A stretch of 18,026 bases of DNA from Lachnospiraceae bacterium UBA1683 (GCA_002320245.1 DCKD01000059.1:1-18026); one strand, 5' to 3'; numbered from the stretch's first letter, positions 6,594-14,402 are shown. A program made the numbers and translations. Notes: generated by a model from the letters alone, not told the origin.

Positions 6594-6758
6594 CTAGTAC
6601 CCCGAATATAAATTAACTGCTATATGCACTTGCCTGATGTCTCGATTGCTTCGTTGCCTTCAATCGTCGTAGTCACCGCTACGCCTCATTCAGGCGCCTT
6701 GTACTCGAAGACATCATCCTTCGTGTATATAGCAGAAACTTATTATCCGGTGTACTTG
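6594..6758. repeat. MITE-like inverted-repeat element, copy 2 (long, branched core)
   Basis: The outer ends CTAGTACCCCGAATA (6594-6608) and TATTATCCGGTGTACTTG (6741-6758) pair imperfectly. Inside, CTGCTATATGCAC (6617-6629) pairs with GTGTATATAGCAG (6723-6735), then GATGTCTCGA (6636-6645) with TCGAAGACATC (6705-6715). The centre holds three small hairpins: CGATTG/CAATCG (6643-6666, which shares its first bases with the preceding stem), CGTAG/CTACG (6668-6683) and GCCT/AGGC (6683-6695). A strand of this region could fold as a branched, cloverleaf-like structure. No credible gene is encoded. I recall similar intergenic repeats in Lachnospiraceae, unverified. Confidence 0.7.
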
Positions 6759-6765
6759 CCCGTGA

Positions 6766-6794
6766 TTTACATTTTCCCAGGAGAGTGTTAAAAT
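6766..6794 (+). promoter_or_regulatory. Promoter of the PfoR-like gene
   Basis: TTTACA (6766-6771) and TAAAAT (6789-6794) are 17 bp apart, with an extended -10 TGT just before the -10. It starts only 8 bp after the inverted-repeat element, so the element marks the upstream edge of this promoter. Confidence 0.65.
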
Positions 6795-6888
6795 AAAGCA
6801 ATCGAACGCGGTAAATCAATCTGCGCTCATAAGCAGGCAGTGAAGCGGGGCGCTTTACACAACAGGAAATGTACAAGGAGAAAGTGGA

Positions 6889-7944
6889 ATGAAAAAATTA
6901 TTGGACAGGATTTTTATAGACGGTTTGGGCGGAATGGCACACGGTCTGTTCGCAACGCTGATTATCGGAACCATTATCCAGCAGATTGGGACATTTGCCG
7001 GGGGGAATACCGGAGCATTGATTGTGTTGACAGGTAAGGCTGCGGCGGCGATGACCGGGGCCGGAATCGGTGTCGGTGTAGCAAAAAAATTCGATGCCAG
7101 TCAGTTGGTTACCGTATCGGCGGCAAGCGCGGGTATGATTGGAGCATTTGCAAATATAATATTGTCAGGGGAAATCTTACAAAATGGGGCGGTCGTGCTC
7201 TCCGGACCCGGGGAGCCGCTGGGCGCGTTTGTTGCGGCGTATCTCGCAATCGAGGTTGGGATTCTGATAGCAGGAAAGACAAAACTGGATATCCTGCTTA
7301 CCCCGCTGATTACAATCGGAGTGGGAGCCGGAGTCGGGCTGTCTGTCGGACCGCCGATTTCCAGGTTCATGGCATGGCTCGGAGAGCTGATTAACTGGGG
7401 AACAGAGCAGCAGCCATTTCTGATGGGAATTATTGTCTCTGTGCTGATGGGGATGATTCTGACTTTGCCAATCAGTTCGGCGGCAATCGGCGTTGTGCTT
7501 AATCTGTCCGGGTTGGCAGCAGGTGCGGCAACGATTGGATGTTGCTGCAACATGGTTGGATTTGCGGTTGCCAGTTTTCGGGAAAATGGATTCGGCGGTC
7601 TGCTGGCACAGGGAATCGGGACATCGATGCTTCAGGTGCCGAACATTGTAAGGCGTCCCGTTATCTGGTTTCCGGCAATTTTGTCCAGCGCAGTTCTCGG
7701 ACCGGTAGGAACGATGGCTCTGCATATGACAAATAATGCAACCGGCTCCGGGATGGGGACTGCGGGACTGGTGGGACAGTTGATGACATGGCAGGTAATG
7801 ACACAGACAGAAGAACCAATCATTGTTTTTGTAAAAATCATTACAGTCCAGGTGCTGCTTCCGGCATTGCTGACGCTCGGGTTCTCCGAATTTATGAGAA
7901 AGAGAAAATGGATTCGTTACGGAGATATGAAACTGGATTTATAG
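6889..7944 (+). CDS. PfoR-like PTS EIIC-type membrane protein
   Basis: The 351-residue, very hydrophobic protein has roughly eight to ten membrane segments rich in Gly/Ala. The start MKKLLDRIFIDGLGGMAHGLF, the GAGIGVGVAKKFDASQLVTVSAASAGMIG stretch and the TQTEEP motif near residue 305 resemble the PTS_EIIC_2 family (COG3641). That family contains PfoR, described as a regulator of perfringolysin O. AAGGAG (6875-6880) lies 8 nt before ATG 6889. No EIIA, EIIB or sugar enzyme gene is adjacent, so classical PTS transport is not shown by context. A transporter-like membrane protein of unknown substrate is the safest reading. It is transcribed alone, since a new promoter follows its stop. Confidence 0.85.
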   Translation: MKKLLDRIFIDGLGGMAHGLFATLIIGTIIQQIGTFAGGNTGALIVLTGKAAAAMTGAGIGVGVAKKFDASQLVTVSAASAGMIGAFANIILSGEILQNGAVVLSGPGEPLGAFVAAYLAIEVGILIAGKTKLDILLTPLITIGVGAGVGLSVGPPISRFMAWLGELINWGTEQQPFLMGIIVSVLMGMILTLPISSAAIGVVLNLSGLAAGAATIGCCCNMVGFAVASFRENGFGGLLAQGIGTSMLQVPNIVRRPVIWFPAILSSAVLGPVGTMALHMTNNATGSGMGTAGLVGQLMTWQVMTQTEEPIIVFVKIITVQVLLPALLTLGFSEFMRKRKWIRYGDMKLDL

Positions 7945-7968
7945 TTTTCTTAAAAAATTATGAACAGT

Positions 7969-7997
7969 ATGACAGTAAGGGGTATATATGGTATGAT
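7969..7997 (+). promoter_or_regulatory. Promoter of the alarmone synthetase gene
   Basis: ATGACA (7969-7974) and TATGAT (7992-7997) are separated by 17 bp, 25 nt after the upstream stop codon. The start codon at 8052 is preceded by GGGGAGGAG (8033-8041). Confidence 0.6.
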
Positions 7998-8051
7998 ATA
8001 CATGGACGTAACGATATTTAAAAAATACCTTTGGGGAGGAGATTGTAACAT

Positions 8052-8765
8052 ATGCAGGATGCAATCAGGAACTATGAGGATGTGGACAGTTGGAAAACTG
8101 TCATCTTCCTGTATAATGCAGCATTGAAAGAGGTAGGAACGAAGCTGGAGATTCTCAACGATGAATTTCAGCATGTACATAAGTACAATCCGATTGAACA
8201 CATTAAGACGAGGATAAAGACGCCGGAGAGCATCGTAAAAAAGTTAAAACGCTACGGATACGAGACATCTATAGAAAACATGGTTAAATACGTGAACGAT
8301 ATTGCGGGTGTACGGTTAATCTGCTCGTTTACATCAGATATATACCGGCTGGCGGAGATGATTGGAAATCAGAGTGATTTGAAAGTCATGACAATCAAGG
8401 ATTATATCAAGAACCCGAAAGAAAGCGGCTACAAGAGTTATCATATGCTTGTTTCCGTGCCGATATTTCTCTCAGACAGTGTGGTGGATACGAAAGTGGA
8501 GATTCAGATACGTACGATTGCGATGGATTTCTGGGCGAGTCTGGAGCACAAAATCTATTATAAGTTTGAGGGAAATGCTCCGGAATATATCAGCCGTGAG
8601 CTACGGGAATGCGCGCAGATGGTTTCAGAGCTGGATGATAAGATGCTGTCGCTGAACGAGGCAATCCAGAATTGTCTGGAACAACAGGAAGGCGAGGCGC
8701 AGCATAGTGCCGATGATGTGGCAGAGTATTTACTCGGAAGCATGAGGCCGCATATTAACGGATAA
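8052..8765 (+). CDS. Small alarmone synthetase, RelA/SpoT synthetase-domain protein
   Basis: This 237-residue protein should transfer pyrophosphate from ATP to GDP or GTP to make (p)ppGpp. It contains only the synthetase domain. Visible motifs are RIKTPESIVKKL (54-65), DIAGVRLI (83-90), DYIKNPKESGYKSYH (117-131, substrate-binding loop), EIQIRT (150-155) and WASLEH (161-166). The C-terminal helix (about 177-213) resembles the one used for tetramer assembly in RelQ/YjbM-type proteins. No HD hydrolase, TGS or ACT domain is present, so activity is probably set by transcription. Length is slightly above the roughly 210 residues of Bacillus RelQ. It has its own promoter and no operon partner. A separate HD hydrolase lies at 14509. 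Confidence 0.93.
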   Translation: MQDAIRNYEDVDSWKTVIFLYNAALKEVGTKLEILNDEFQHVHKYNPIEHIKTRIKTPESIVKKLKRYGYETSIENMVKYVNDIAGVRLICSFTSDIYRLAEMIGNQSDLKVMTIKDYIKNPKESGYKSYHMLVSVPIFLSDSVVDTKVEIQIRTIAMDFWASLEHKIYYKFEGNAPEYISRELRECAQMVSELDDKMLSLNEAIQNCLEQQEGEAQHSADDVAEYLLGSMRPHING

Positions 8766-8772
8766 AGAATCT

Positions 8773-8784
8773 GTAACTGTTCAG
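8773..8784. repeat. Possible degenerate half of the GGAA-hairpin repeat
   Basis: GTAACTGTTCAG (8773-8784) matches the left arm of the hairpins at 4292 and 6036 in 11 of 12 positions, but the pairing arm is missing. It lies in the short gap after the synthetase gene, in which I see no clear promoter or terminator. A chance match cannot be excluded. Confidence 0.3.
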
Positions 8785-8843
8785 GAATCTATTAATAAAT
8801 ATATGGAAAATTGTGGATGCAGCACGGAGAAGAGGGGGCGGCA

Positions 8844-10703
8844 ATGGCGAAAGATGTAAAAATCAAGCTGATTGAACTGGCAGCGGGGGCAGGACTCTAT
8901 CTGGGTGCGATAATCGCTGCCGGTTATTGGAGTGTGGCAGGGTCATGGAAACTGGTGTTGTTTTTGCCAGCCTATATAGTTCTGTCGGAGGGAATTGTCT
9001 GGACAATATATAAAAATTTTCGGAAACGGCATTTTTTTGATGAAAATCTCCTTATGATTTTGGCGACAGCAGGAGCAATGTTCGTAGGCAGACATAAGGA
9101 GGCGGTCGCCGCACTTTTATTTTATCAGGTAGGAAACTTAGTGGAGGCAGTCTCGCTGAATCATACAAAAAAATCAATCGCAGAGTTTATGGATATCAGG
9201 CCGGATTATGCTAACTTGAAAACCGGGAGCGGAGAAAAAACAATCAGTCCCGGAGAGCTGAGGCGCGGACAGATAATTGTAATCAAACCCGGGGAAAAGG
9301 TCCCGGTAGATGCAGTTGTGACAAAAGGGGCAAGCATGATTGATGCAAAAGCCCTGACCGGAGAATCGCAGCCAAATGAAGTTAAGATTGGCTCAAAACT
9401 GTTTAGCGGCAGCATGAATCTGAGCGGAATGCTGGAGGCAAGGGTATATAAAGCATATGAAGAGTCTACGGCAGCCCGTATTATGAAACTTGTAGAAGAG
9501 GCAAATGATAAAAAAGCGGAATCCGAGAACTTCGCAGGCCGCTTTACAAAATATTATACACCGGCAGTCACGTTACTTGGAATCCTCGTTATGATACTTC
9601 CACCGATGATGTTTCCGGGATATGATGCGGGGACATGGATGTACCGCGGGCTGATTTTCCTTGTTGCAGCATGTCCGTGTGGATTGCTTGTATCGGTTCC
9701 GCTGGCATTTTTAGGTGGTATCGGCGCGGCGTCAAGGCAGGGCGTGCTGATTAAGGGAAGTAATTTTCTGGAAGCACTGTCCGATACGGAAACATTTGTC
9801 TTTGACAAGACGGGGACATTGACGGAGGGGGTATTTACCGTGCGTGAAATCAGCCCGAAGGGAATGTCGGAGGAAGAGCTGCTGGAGCTGACAGCTTACG
9901 GCGAAGCATACTCTACACACCCGATTGCAGTTTCTTTGCGTGAGGCTTATGGGAAATCTGTGGACACAGAGCGTGTGTCATATACAAAGGAACATTCCGG
10001 ATTTGGTGTGGAGGCTGAGATTGACGGAAAACGTGTTTTGATTGGAAATTCAAAATATATGAGCAGTCAGGGCATGTTTTATCAGCCTGTCTCGAAAATC
10101 GGCACAGCCGTACATGTTGCCGTGGATGGGGAGTATGCAGGTTATATTCTGATTTCTGACATGATTCGCAAAGGGATGAGAAAAACGCTGCGCTGGATGG
10201 AAAAGCATCAAATCGAGACAGTCATGCTGACCGGGGACAATGACCGCGTGGCGGAGGATGTTGCAAAAAAACTGGGGATTGATTCTGTGTTTGCCAATCT
10301 GATGCCTGAAGACAAGGTTGAACAACTGGAAGATTTTATGGAGAGCCAGTTGGAGTCGGAAAAGCTGGCGTTTGTTGGAGACGGAATCAATGATGCTCCG
10401 GTTCTTGCGAGGGCGGATATCGGAATTGCAATGGGAGGTCTCGGAGCAGATGCGGCATTGCAAGCGGCAGATATTATTCTGATGGAGGATGAACCGGAAC
10501 GGATTATTAACGCAATCCGTATATCCAAAGGGACAGTCAATGCGGTAAAGCAAAACATGATATTTGCGATTGGCATGAAAGTGATACTGCTCATGCTGGC
10601 ACTGTTCGGTTATGTGTCAATGCAGGATGCAATTATTGCGGATATGGCGGTGATGCTGATTAATATATTGAATTCATTCTGGGTACTGAAGTTCCCGGAA
10701 TAG
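8844..10703 (+). CDS. P1B-type heavy-metal ATPase (Zn/Cd/Pb class)
   Basis: The 619-residue membrane ATPase should export divalent soft metals. Visible motifs are the actuator TGES (172-175), the metal-site CPC in the sixth helix (277-279), the phosphorylated D321 in DKTGTLTEG, the HP pair (359-360), LTGDN (462-466) and GDGINDAP (512-519). Helix seven has K579 and helix eight has D600, the residues that mark the Zn/Cd/Pb class (ZntA/CadA). The helix-eight motif reads ADMA rather than the usual DxG form. There is no N-terminal HMA or cysteine-rich metal-binding domain: the protein enters membrane helices at once. ATG 8844 is preferred to the upstream in-frame ATG because AGAGGGGG precedes it. 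The TPR lipoprotein gene follows after 22 nt. Confidence 0.95.
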   Translation: MAKDVKIKLIELAAGAGLYLGAIIAAGYWSVAGSWKLVLFLPAYIVLSEGIVWTIYKNFRKRHFFDENLLMILATAGAMFVGRHKEAVAALLFYQVGNLVEAVSLNHTKKSIAEFMDIRPDYANLKTGSGEKTISPGELRRGQIIVIKPGEKVPVDAVVTKGASMIDAKALTGESQPNEVKIGSKLFSGSMNLSGMLEARVYKAYEESTAARIMKLVEEANDKKAESENFAGRFTKYYTPAVTLLGILVMILPPMMFPGYDAGTWMYRGLIFLVAACPCGLLVSVPLAFLGGIGAASRQGVLIKGSNFLEALSDTETFVFDKTGTLTEGVFTVREISPKGMSEEELLELTAYGEAYSTHPIAVSLREAYGKSVDTERVSYTKEHSGFGVEAEIDGKRVLIGNSKYMSSQGMFYQPVSKIGTAVHVAVDGEYAGYILISDMIRKGMRKTLRWMEKHQIETVMLTGDNDRVAEDVAKKLGIDSVFANLMPEDKVEQLEDFMESQLESEKLAFVGDGINDAPVLARADIGIAMGGLGADAALQAADIILMEDEPERIINAIRISKGTVNAVKQNMIFAIGMKVILLMLALFGYVSMQDAIIADMAVMLINILNSFWVLKFPE

Positions 10704-10725
10704 AGATGTGGAATGGAGATTGAAT

Positions 10726-11316
10726 ATGAAGAAAAGAGCTTGCACAATCAGAAAATACGGAATTATTTTCGCAGCGGCAGTATGTTTTTTGACAGGCTGT
10801 GCAAACTACGGGGCAGACGGAACGAAAGCAATGGAAGAAGGCGATTACAAGCAGGCGGCTGTAAGTTTCGAGCAGGCTGCAAAGCAGGCAGAGGCAAAAG
10901 GCAAAGACGCAACAGAGGCTTACCGCGGACTTGGAATGGCTTATTATGAGCAGAAGGATTATGGGAAAGCACAGGAAAGTTTTCAGAAGGTGATTGATTT
11001 GGGCGGGGAGAAGACTCCCACTCTCTACAATCTGATGGGAATATGCGCAATGCAGTTGGAGGATTATGCCGGTGCACTCAGCGCATTGGAACAAGGACTT
11101 TCCACAGCAGAATCAGCAGAGACACTTGCCGCTTCCAAGTCGGAGGAGGCAGTGGATTATTCCAAAGTGATACAGGAAATGAAATTCAACCGGATTGTCT
11201 GCTATGAAAAACAGCAGGATTGGGAGAATGCGAAAAGTGCAGTCAGCGAGTATGTAAACCAGTATCCGGACGATAAAGATGCAGAGAAAGAAATGGAATT
11301 TTTGGAGACAAGATAG
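10726..11316 (+). CDS. TPR-repeat lipoprotein
   Basis: This 196-residue protein has a lipoprotein signal: positive start, hydrophobic stretch 11-20 and lipobox FLTGC with C25 as the predicted lipidated cysteine. It should therefore be anchored on the outer face of the membrane. After it come about four tetratricopeptide repeats, recognisable by AMEEGDYKQAAVSFEQA (35-51), GMAYYEQKDYGKAQESFQKV (70-89), MGICAMQLEDYAGALSALEQG (104-124) and a last one near 155-188. TPRs bind proteins, so a scaffold role is likely, but the partner is unknown. TGGAGAT (10714-10720) precedes ATG 10726. The gene is spaced as a middle operon member, 22 nt after the metal ATPase and 5 nt before hflX. Confidence 0.88.
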   Translation: MKKRACTIRKYGIIFAAAVCFLTGCANYGADGTKAMEEGDYKQAAVSFEQAAKQAEAKGKDATEAYRGLGMAYYEQKDYGKAQESFQKVIDLGGEKTPTLYNLMGICAMQLEDYAGALSALEQGLSTAESAETLAASKSEEAVDYSKVIQEMKFNRIVCYEKQQDWENAKSAVSEYVNQYPDDKDAEKEMEFLETR

Positions 11317-11321
11317 AATAT

Positions 11322-12563
11322 ATGGCAATTTATGATTTAAAAGAGGTAGAAGAACGGGTGATTCTGGTCGGGGTGCAGGTGGATGACAGCGAACCGGCGG
11401 AGGAATCACTGGATGAACTCGGTGAGCTTGCAAAAACAGCCGGGGCAGTTGTTGCCGGGCGTCTGATTCAGAGCCGGGAGTCCATTCATCCGGCAACTTA
11501 TATTGGAAAAGGAAAGTTACTGGAATTAAAAGAACTGCTATGGGAGCAGGAGGCGACCGGTATTATCTGTGATGATGAGTTGTCTTCCGTACAATTGAAT
11601 CATCTGGAAGAAGAGCTGGAATGTAAGGTGATTGACAGGACACTCCTGATATTGGATATCTTTGCGGCAAGAGCAGTTTCCAGTGAGGGAAAGATACAAG
11701 TGGAACTGGCGCAGTTGCGTTATCGCGCATCCAGACTGATTGGTCTGAGAAGTTCCCTGTCAAGGCTCGGAGGAGGAATCGGTACGAGAGGCCCGGGCGA
11801 GAAGAAACTGGAGATGGACCGACGGCTAATCCGCGAGAGAATCAGCCGGCTGAAAAAGGAACTGAAAGAGGTAGAGCAGCATCGGGAACTGATCCGCTCG
11901 CAGCGGAAAGACGCCAATCTGAAAGTGGCAGCTTTGGTTGGCTACACTTCCGCAGGAAAAAGCAGCATCGAAAATGCATTGACTGATGCGGGGATTCTGG
12001 AAGATGCGATGCTGTTCTCTACCCTGGATACGACAACCCGCGCACTGGAGCTGGAGGGAAAACAGCAGATTCTGCTGACTGATACTGTTGGATTTATCCG
12101 GAAACTTCCGCATCATTTGATTGAGGCATTCAAAAGCACACTGGAAGAGGCAAAGTATGCAGATATCATTATCCATGTAGTAGATGCATCCAATCCGCAG
12201 ATGGATACACAGATGTATGTTGTATACGATACACTCCGCCAGCTTGGAGTAGAAGGAAAGCCGGTCATTACCTTGTTTAATAAACAGGACAGGCTGATTT
12301 CTTCTGCAAATTTCCGGGATTTGCAGGCAGATTATACCATTACAACATCCGCGGAAACCGGGCAGGGACTGGAAAAACTAAAGGATGTACTGCTGGAAAT
12401 CCTGAGAAAAGAACAGATTTATATTGAACGGCTGTATACTTTCGCAGATGCAGGAAAGATTCAGATGATCCGGAAAAATGGACAGTTGCTGGAAGAAAAA
12501 TATGTGCCGGAGGGAATCCGGGTGAAAGCATATGTGTCCAGAGAAATATATGGGAAAGTTTGA
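11322..12563 (+). CDS. hflX: GTPase HflX
   Basis: The 413-residue protein has the HflX layout: an N-terminal nucleotide-binding-type domain (about 1-195) with GGGIGTRGPGEKKLEMDRR (150-168), a helical linker, a TRAFAC G domain and a short C-terminal domain. G motifs are GYTSAGKSS (207-215), DTVGF (254-258), NKQD (320-323) and SAETG (343-347). HflX binds the 50S subunit and can split stalled or hibernating ribosomes under stress. The P-loop reads SAGKSSIEN where common HflX proteins have NAGKSTLFN; K213 and S214 are kept, so activity is plausible. The ribosome site is weak (GGAG 14 nt before ATG), and the preceding stop is only 5 nt away, which suggests translational coupling. It converges on the minus-strand pduB gene. 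Confidence 0.95.
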   Translation: MAIYDLKEVEERVILVGVQVDDSEPAEESLDELGELAKTAGAVVAGRLIQSRESIHPATYIGKGKLLELKELLWEQEATGIICDDELSSVQLNHLEEELECKVIDRTLLILDIFAARAVSSEGKIQVELAQLRYRASRLIGLRSSLSRLGGGIGTRGPGEKKLEMDRRLIRERISRLKKELKEVEQHRELIRSQRKDANLKVAALVGYTSAGKSSIENALTDAGILEDAMLFSTLDTTTRALELEGKQQILLTDTVGFIRKLPHHLIEAFKSTLEEAKYADIIIHVVDASNPQMDTQMYVVYDTLRQLGVEGKPVITLFNKQDRLISSANFRDLQADYTITTSAETGQGLEKLKDVLLEILRKEQIYIERLYTFADAGKIQMIRKNGQLLEEKYVPEGIRVKAYVSREIYGKV

Positions 12564-12620
12564 GGCGGCAGCTCCGTAGATGAGTAATCATAATCTTGTT
12601 TCCCGCGTCCATGAGTTATT

Positions 12621-13361
12621 TCATAAGTATGGTTCACTTGGCGTCCGCGGATAGCTTCCCAATGATACCAACAGTTGCAGTCCGGTGTCTCTTGCGGTGA
12701 GTACGGCATTCTTTACTGCGCTTGCATCTCCGGTTACGGCAACGATGACTTCGTTTGAGTGGCTGGTGCCACAGTCAGGCGTCATATATTTTATGATTTC
12801 CACAGAGGAAGATTTCACTGCTAAATCTGCCATTACCATTCCAATTGCAGCAGGTGAGCCGCAGAAGAACCCGAACGGTTTTCCGATTGGTGCATCAAAT
12901 GCCATATGGAGTGCCTGACTGGCATTAGCGGAGTAAGTGAATTCGAGATGCCCGGCATCGCTGATATAGAGTTCACCGGCATACTTTTTAGTGTATTCAA
13001 GTGCAATTTCAACCGCCCGGCGGACATCTGATACGTTGTCACCGCCAATGATGATATAGTTGCCGTGGCCGCCCCATCCTTTTGTATCGCGGGGCAGTTC
13101 AATGGATACTACTTCTGTATTCGTGGATTTGACTGCTTCGTCTACGGCGTTAATTTGTCCGGCAGCTCCGGTCCGGGAGCTGAACAGCCCCAGACTACGG
13201 TAGGATTTCTTGAGATTCATCTGCTTTAAAAGTGCAGGCTCCACGCCTGGTATGACCAGTCCGATTGTGTCAAGGACGGTTGTTCCTACAAATTCAGTCA
13301 TAGAGCAATTCATAGATATTTTTTCGATTTCATGTACATCAATCATGATATAATTCTCCAT
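12621..13361 (-). CDS. pduB: PduB-like bacterial microcompartment shell protein (tandem BMC)
   Basis: From ATG 13361 the protein is 246 residues and matches PduB almost throughout: MTEFVGTTVLDTIGLVI near the start, YRSLGLFSSRTGAAGQI, then EVVSIELPRDTKGWGGHG and DAGHLEFTYSANASQAL. It ends in a LGSYPRTPSEPYL-type tail. It has two BMC folds (about 25-125 and 140-240), which form pseudohexameric trimers in the shell of compartments handling toxic propionaldehyde. AAAGGAG lies 12 nt before ATG 13361; ATG 13346, with GGAGA 8 nt upstream, is an equally possible start. The N-terminal extension is short (about 20 residues), closer to Salmonella PduB' than to full PduB, whose extension contacts the enzyme core. 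No other pdu gene is in the window. Confidence 0.9.
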   Translation of the reverse strand: MENYIMIDVHEIEKISMNCSMTEFVGTTVLDTIGLVIPGVEPALLKQMNLKKSYRSLGLFSSRTGAAGQINAVDEAVKSTNTEVVSIELPRDTKGWGGHGNYIIIGGDNVSDVRRAVEIALEYTKKYAGELYISDAGHLEFTYSANASQALHMAFDAPIGKPFGFFCGSPAAIGMVMADLAVKSSSVEIIKYMTPDCGTSHSNEVIVAVTGDASAVKNAVLTARDTGLQLLVSLGSYPRTPSEPYL

Positions 13362-13549
13362 CTGGTACTTTGACTCCTTTGATACACGGATTGCTCCGCA
13401 TTTCATGCTCCCGCAATCCTAAAAACATTCGAAATTCGCCCTGATCGGGCTGCTTTCTCATGTTTTGCGGATCTCAAAGTCATGTTTCTTCATGCAAGCA
13501 TGAAACACATGACCTTTTGACCTTGGTATCATTTCCATTCTTGATTGAT
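13362..13549 (-). promoter_or_regulatory. Structured leader upstream of pduB
   Basis: The roughly 180-nt leader can form three stem-loops on the minus strand. The first (13479-13513) has a stem of about 15 bp with one bulge. The second pairs AAAACAT with ATGTTTT (13422-13428 with 13460-13466) around an inner GCCC/GGGC hairpin (13438-13450). The third (13388-13419) pairs GGATTGC with GCAATCC around GCAT-GAA-ATGC, with GGAG motifs in its internal loops. It could be a cis-regulatory RNA or a dispersed repeat inserted before the gene. I saw no B12-box-like sequence. Confidence 0.5.
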
Positions 13550-13578
13550 ATTATAGCGTATCGTTGGATGATTTGAAA
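13550..13578 (-). promoter_or_regulatory. Promoter of pduB
   Basis: On the minus strand a consensus TATAAT (13555-13550) has TTTCAA 17 bp upstream (13578-13573). The -35 is poor, so an activator may be needed. The SDR gene ends 38 nt further upstream without a clear terminator, so readthrough from it is also possible. Confidence 0.5.
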
Positions 13579-13615
13579 TACCTAAATTTTGTCTTGCCGC
13601 AGGGATGAGTGTTTT

Positions 13616-14347
13616 TTAAATAAATCCACCGTCAAATCCAATCACCTGTCCGGTAAGGTAGCTGTGATTCTCTGCCAGATCCAGTACAAATGCGGCAACT
13701 TCTTCTGGCGTACCGAACCGTCCGGCTGGTATCTCATCGGCAAGTGCCTGCCGTTCTTCTTCGCTGAACTGTGCGTTCATTGTGGTGTCGATGACTCCGC
13801 AGGCGACAGCATTGACTTGGATGTTGCTTGGGGCAAGTTCTTTGGCAAGTGCCATCGTCAGTCCATTGATTCCGGCTTTGGTGGCGGAATAAGCGGCTTC
13901 ACAGGACGCGCCGACACGTCCCCACATGGAAGAAATATTGATTATCTTCCCGCATTTTTGGGAAACCATATACGGGACTGCTGCGCGGGAACAATAAAAT
14001 GTGGAAGAGAGATTCGAATTTAGAATCCGTTCCCAGTCGGCATTGCTCATATCGGTTAATAATCCCACATAGGAAACCCCGGCATTGTTGATAAGTACGT
14101 CCAGACCGCCGCGGGATGTGGAAATCTTCTGAAAAATCTCTTCAACAATATCCGGATTCCCGACATCGCCTGCCACCAGCTCACAGGAACCACCCTGCAT
14201 GCGAATCTGTTGGGATACCTGTCTGAGAGTTTCGAGGGATTTATTGCAATTTAAAAATACATGATAACCGCATCCGGCGAATGTGAGCGCGCAGGCAGCC
14301 CCGATTCCGCGGGAGGCACCAGTTATCAGAACTGTTTTCTGATGCAT
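13616..14347 (-). CDS. SDR-family oxidoreductase (FabG/YmfI-like)
   Basis: This 243-residue classical short-chain dehydrogenase has the NAD(P) motif TGASRGIG (9-16), NNAG (87-90), the catalytic triad S140, Y153 and K157 (YSATK), and the closing GFDGGFI. The arginine in SRGIG is common in NADP-preferring members. Most such genes are named fabG, but it is not next to fatty-acid genes. The clostridial pattern NVGAS/RVGASCEAAYSATKAGIN and GVIDTTMNAQFSEEE reminds me of proteins annotated as elongation factor P 5-aminopentanone reductase (YmfI), which I cannot confirm. AAAGGAGA precedes the ATG by about 7 nt. It is divergent from the HD hydrolase gene and upstream of pduB on the same strand. Confidence 0.92.
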   Translation of the reverse strand: MHQKTVLITGASRGIGAACALTFAGCGYHVFLNCNKSLETLRQVSQQIRMQGGSCELVAGDVGNPDIVEEIFQKISTSRGGLDVLINNAGVSYVGLLTDMSNADWERILNSNLSSTFYCSRAAVPYMVSQKCGKIINISSMWGRVGASCEAAYSATKAGINGLTMALAKELAPSNIQVNAVACGVIDTTMNAQFSEEERQALADEIPAGRFGTPEEVAAFVLDLAENHSYLTGQVIGFDGGFI

Positions 14348-14373
14348 AATTTTGTCTCCTTTTTCTGCTAATG

Positions 14374-14402
14374 ATTATAACGGATTCTAATAAAATTGTA
14401 TA
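14374..14402 (-). promoter_or_regulatory. Promoter of the SDR gene
   Basis: On the minus strand TATAAT (14379-14374) has TATACA 17 bp upstream (14402-14397). It is back to back with the plus-strand promoter of the HD gene. Confidence 0.6.

Noticed and set aside
6679..6876. Minus-strand frame of 65 codons crossing the copy 2 repeat
   Set aside because: It runs through a non-coding structured repeat and the PfoR promoter region; no ribosome site supports it.
13388..13406. pduB start at ATG 13406
   Set aside because: The GGGAG before it is only one base from the ATG, and the added 15 residues come from the hairpin sequence and do not resemble PduB; AAAGGAG or GGAGA serve the later ATGs.
13362..13549. 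Cobalamin riboswitch controlling pduB
   Set aside because: B12 control would fit the pathway, but I see no B12-box-like conserved stretch, and the leader's hairpins do not follow that architecture.
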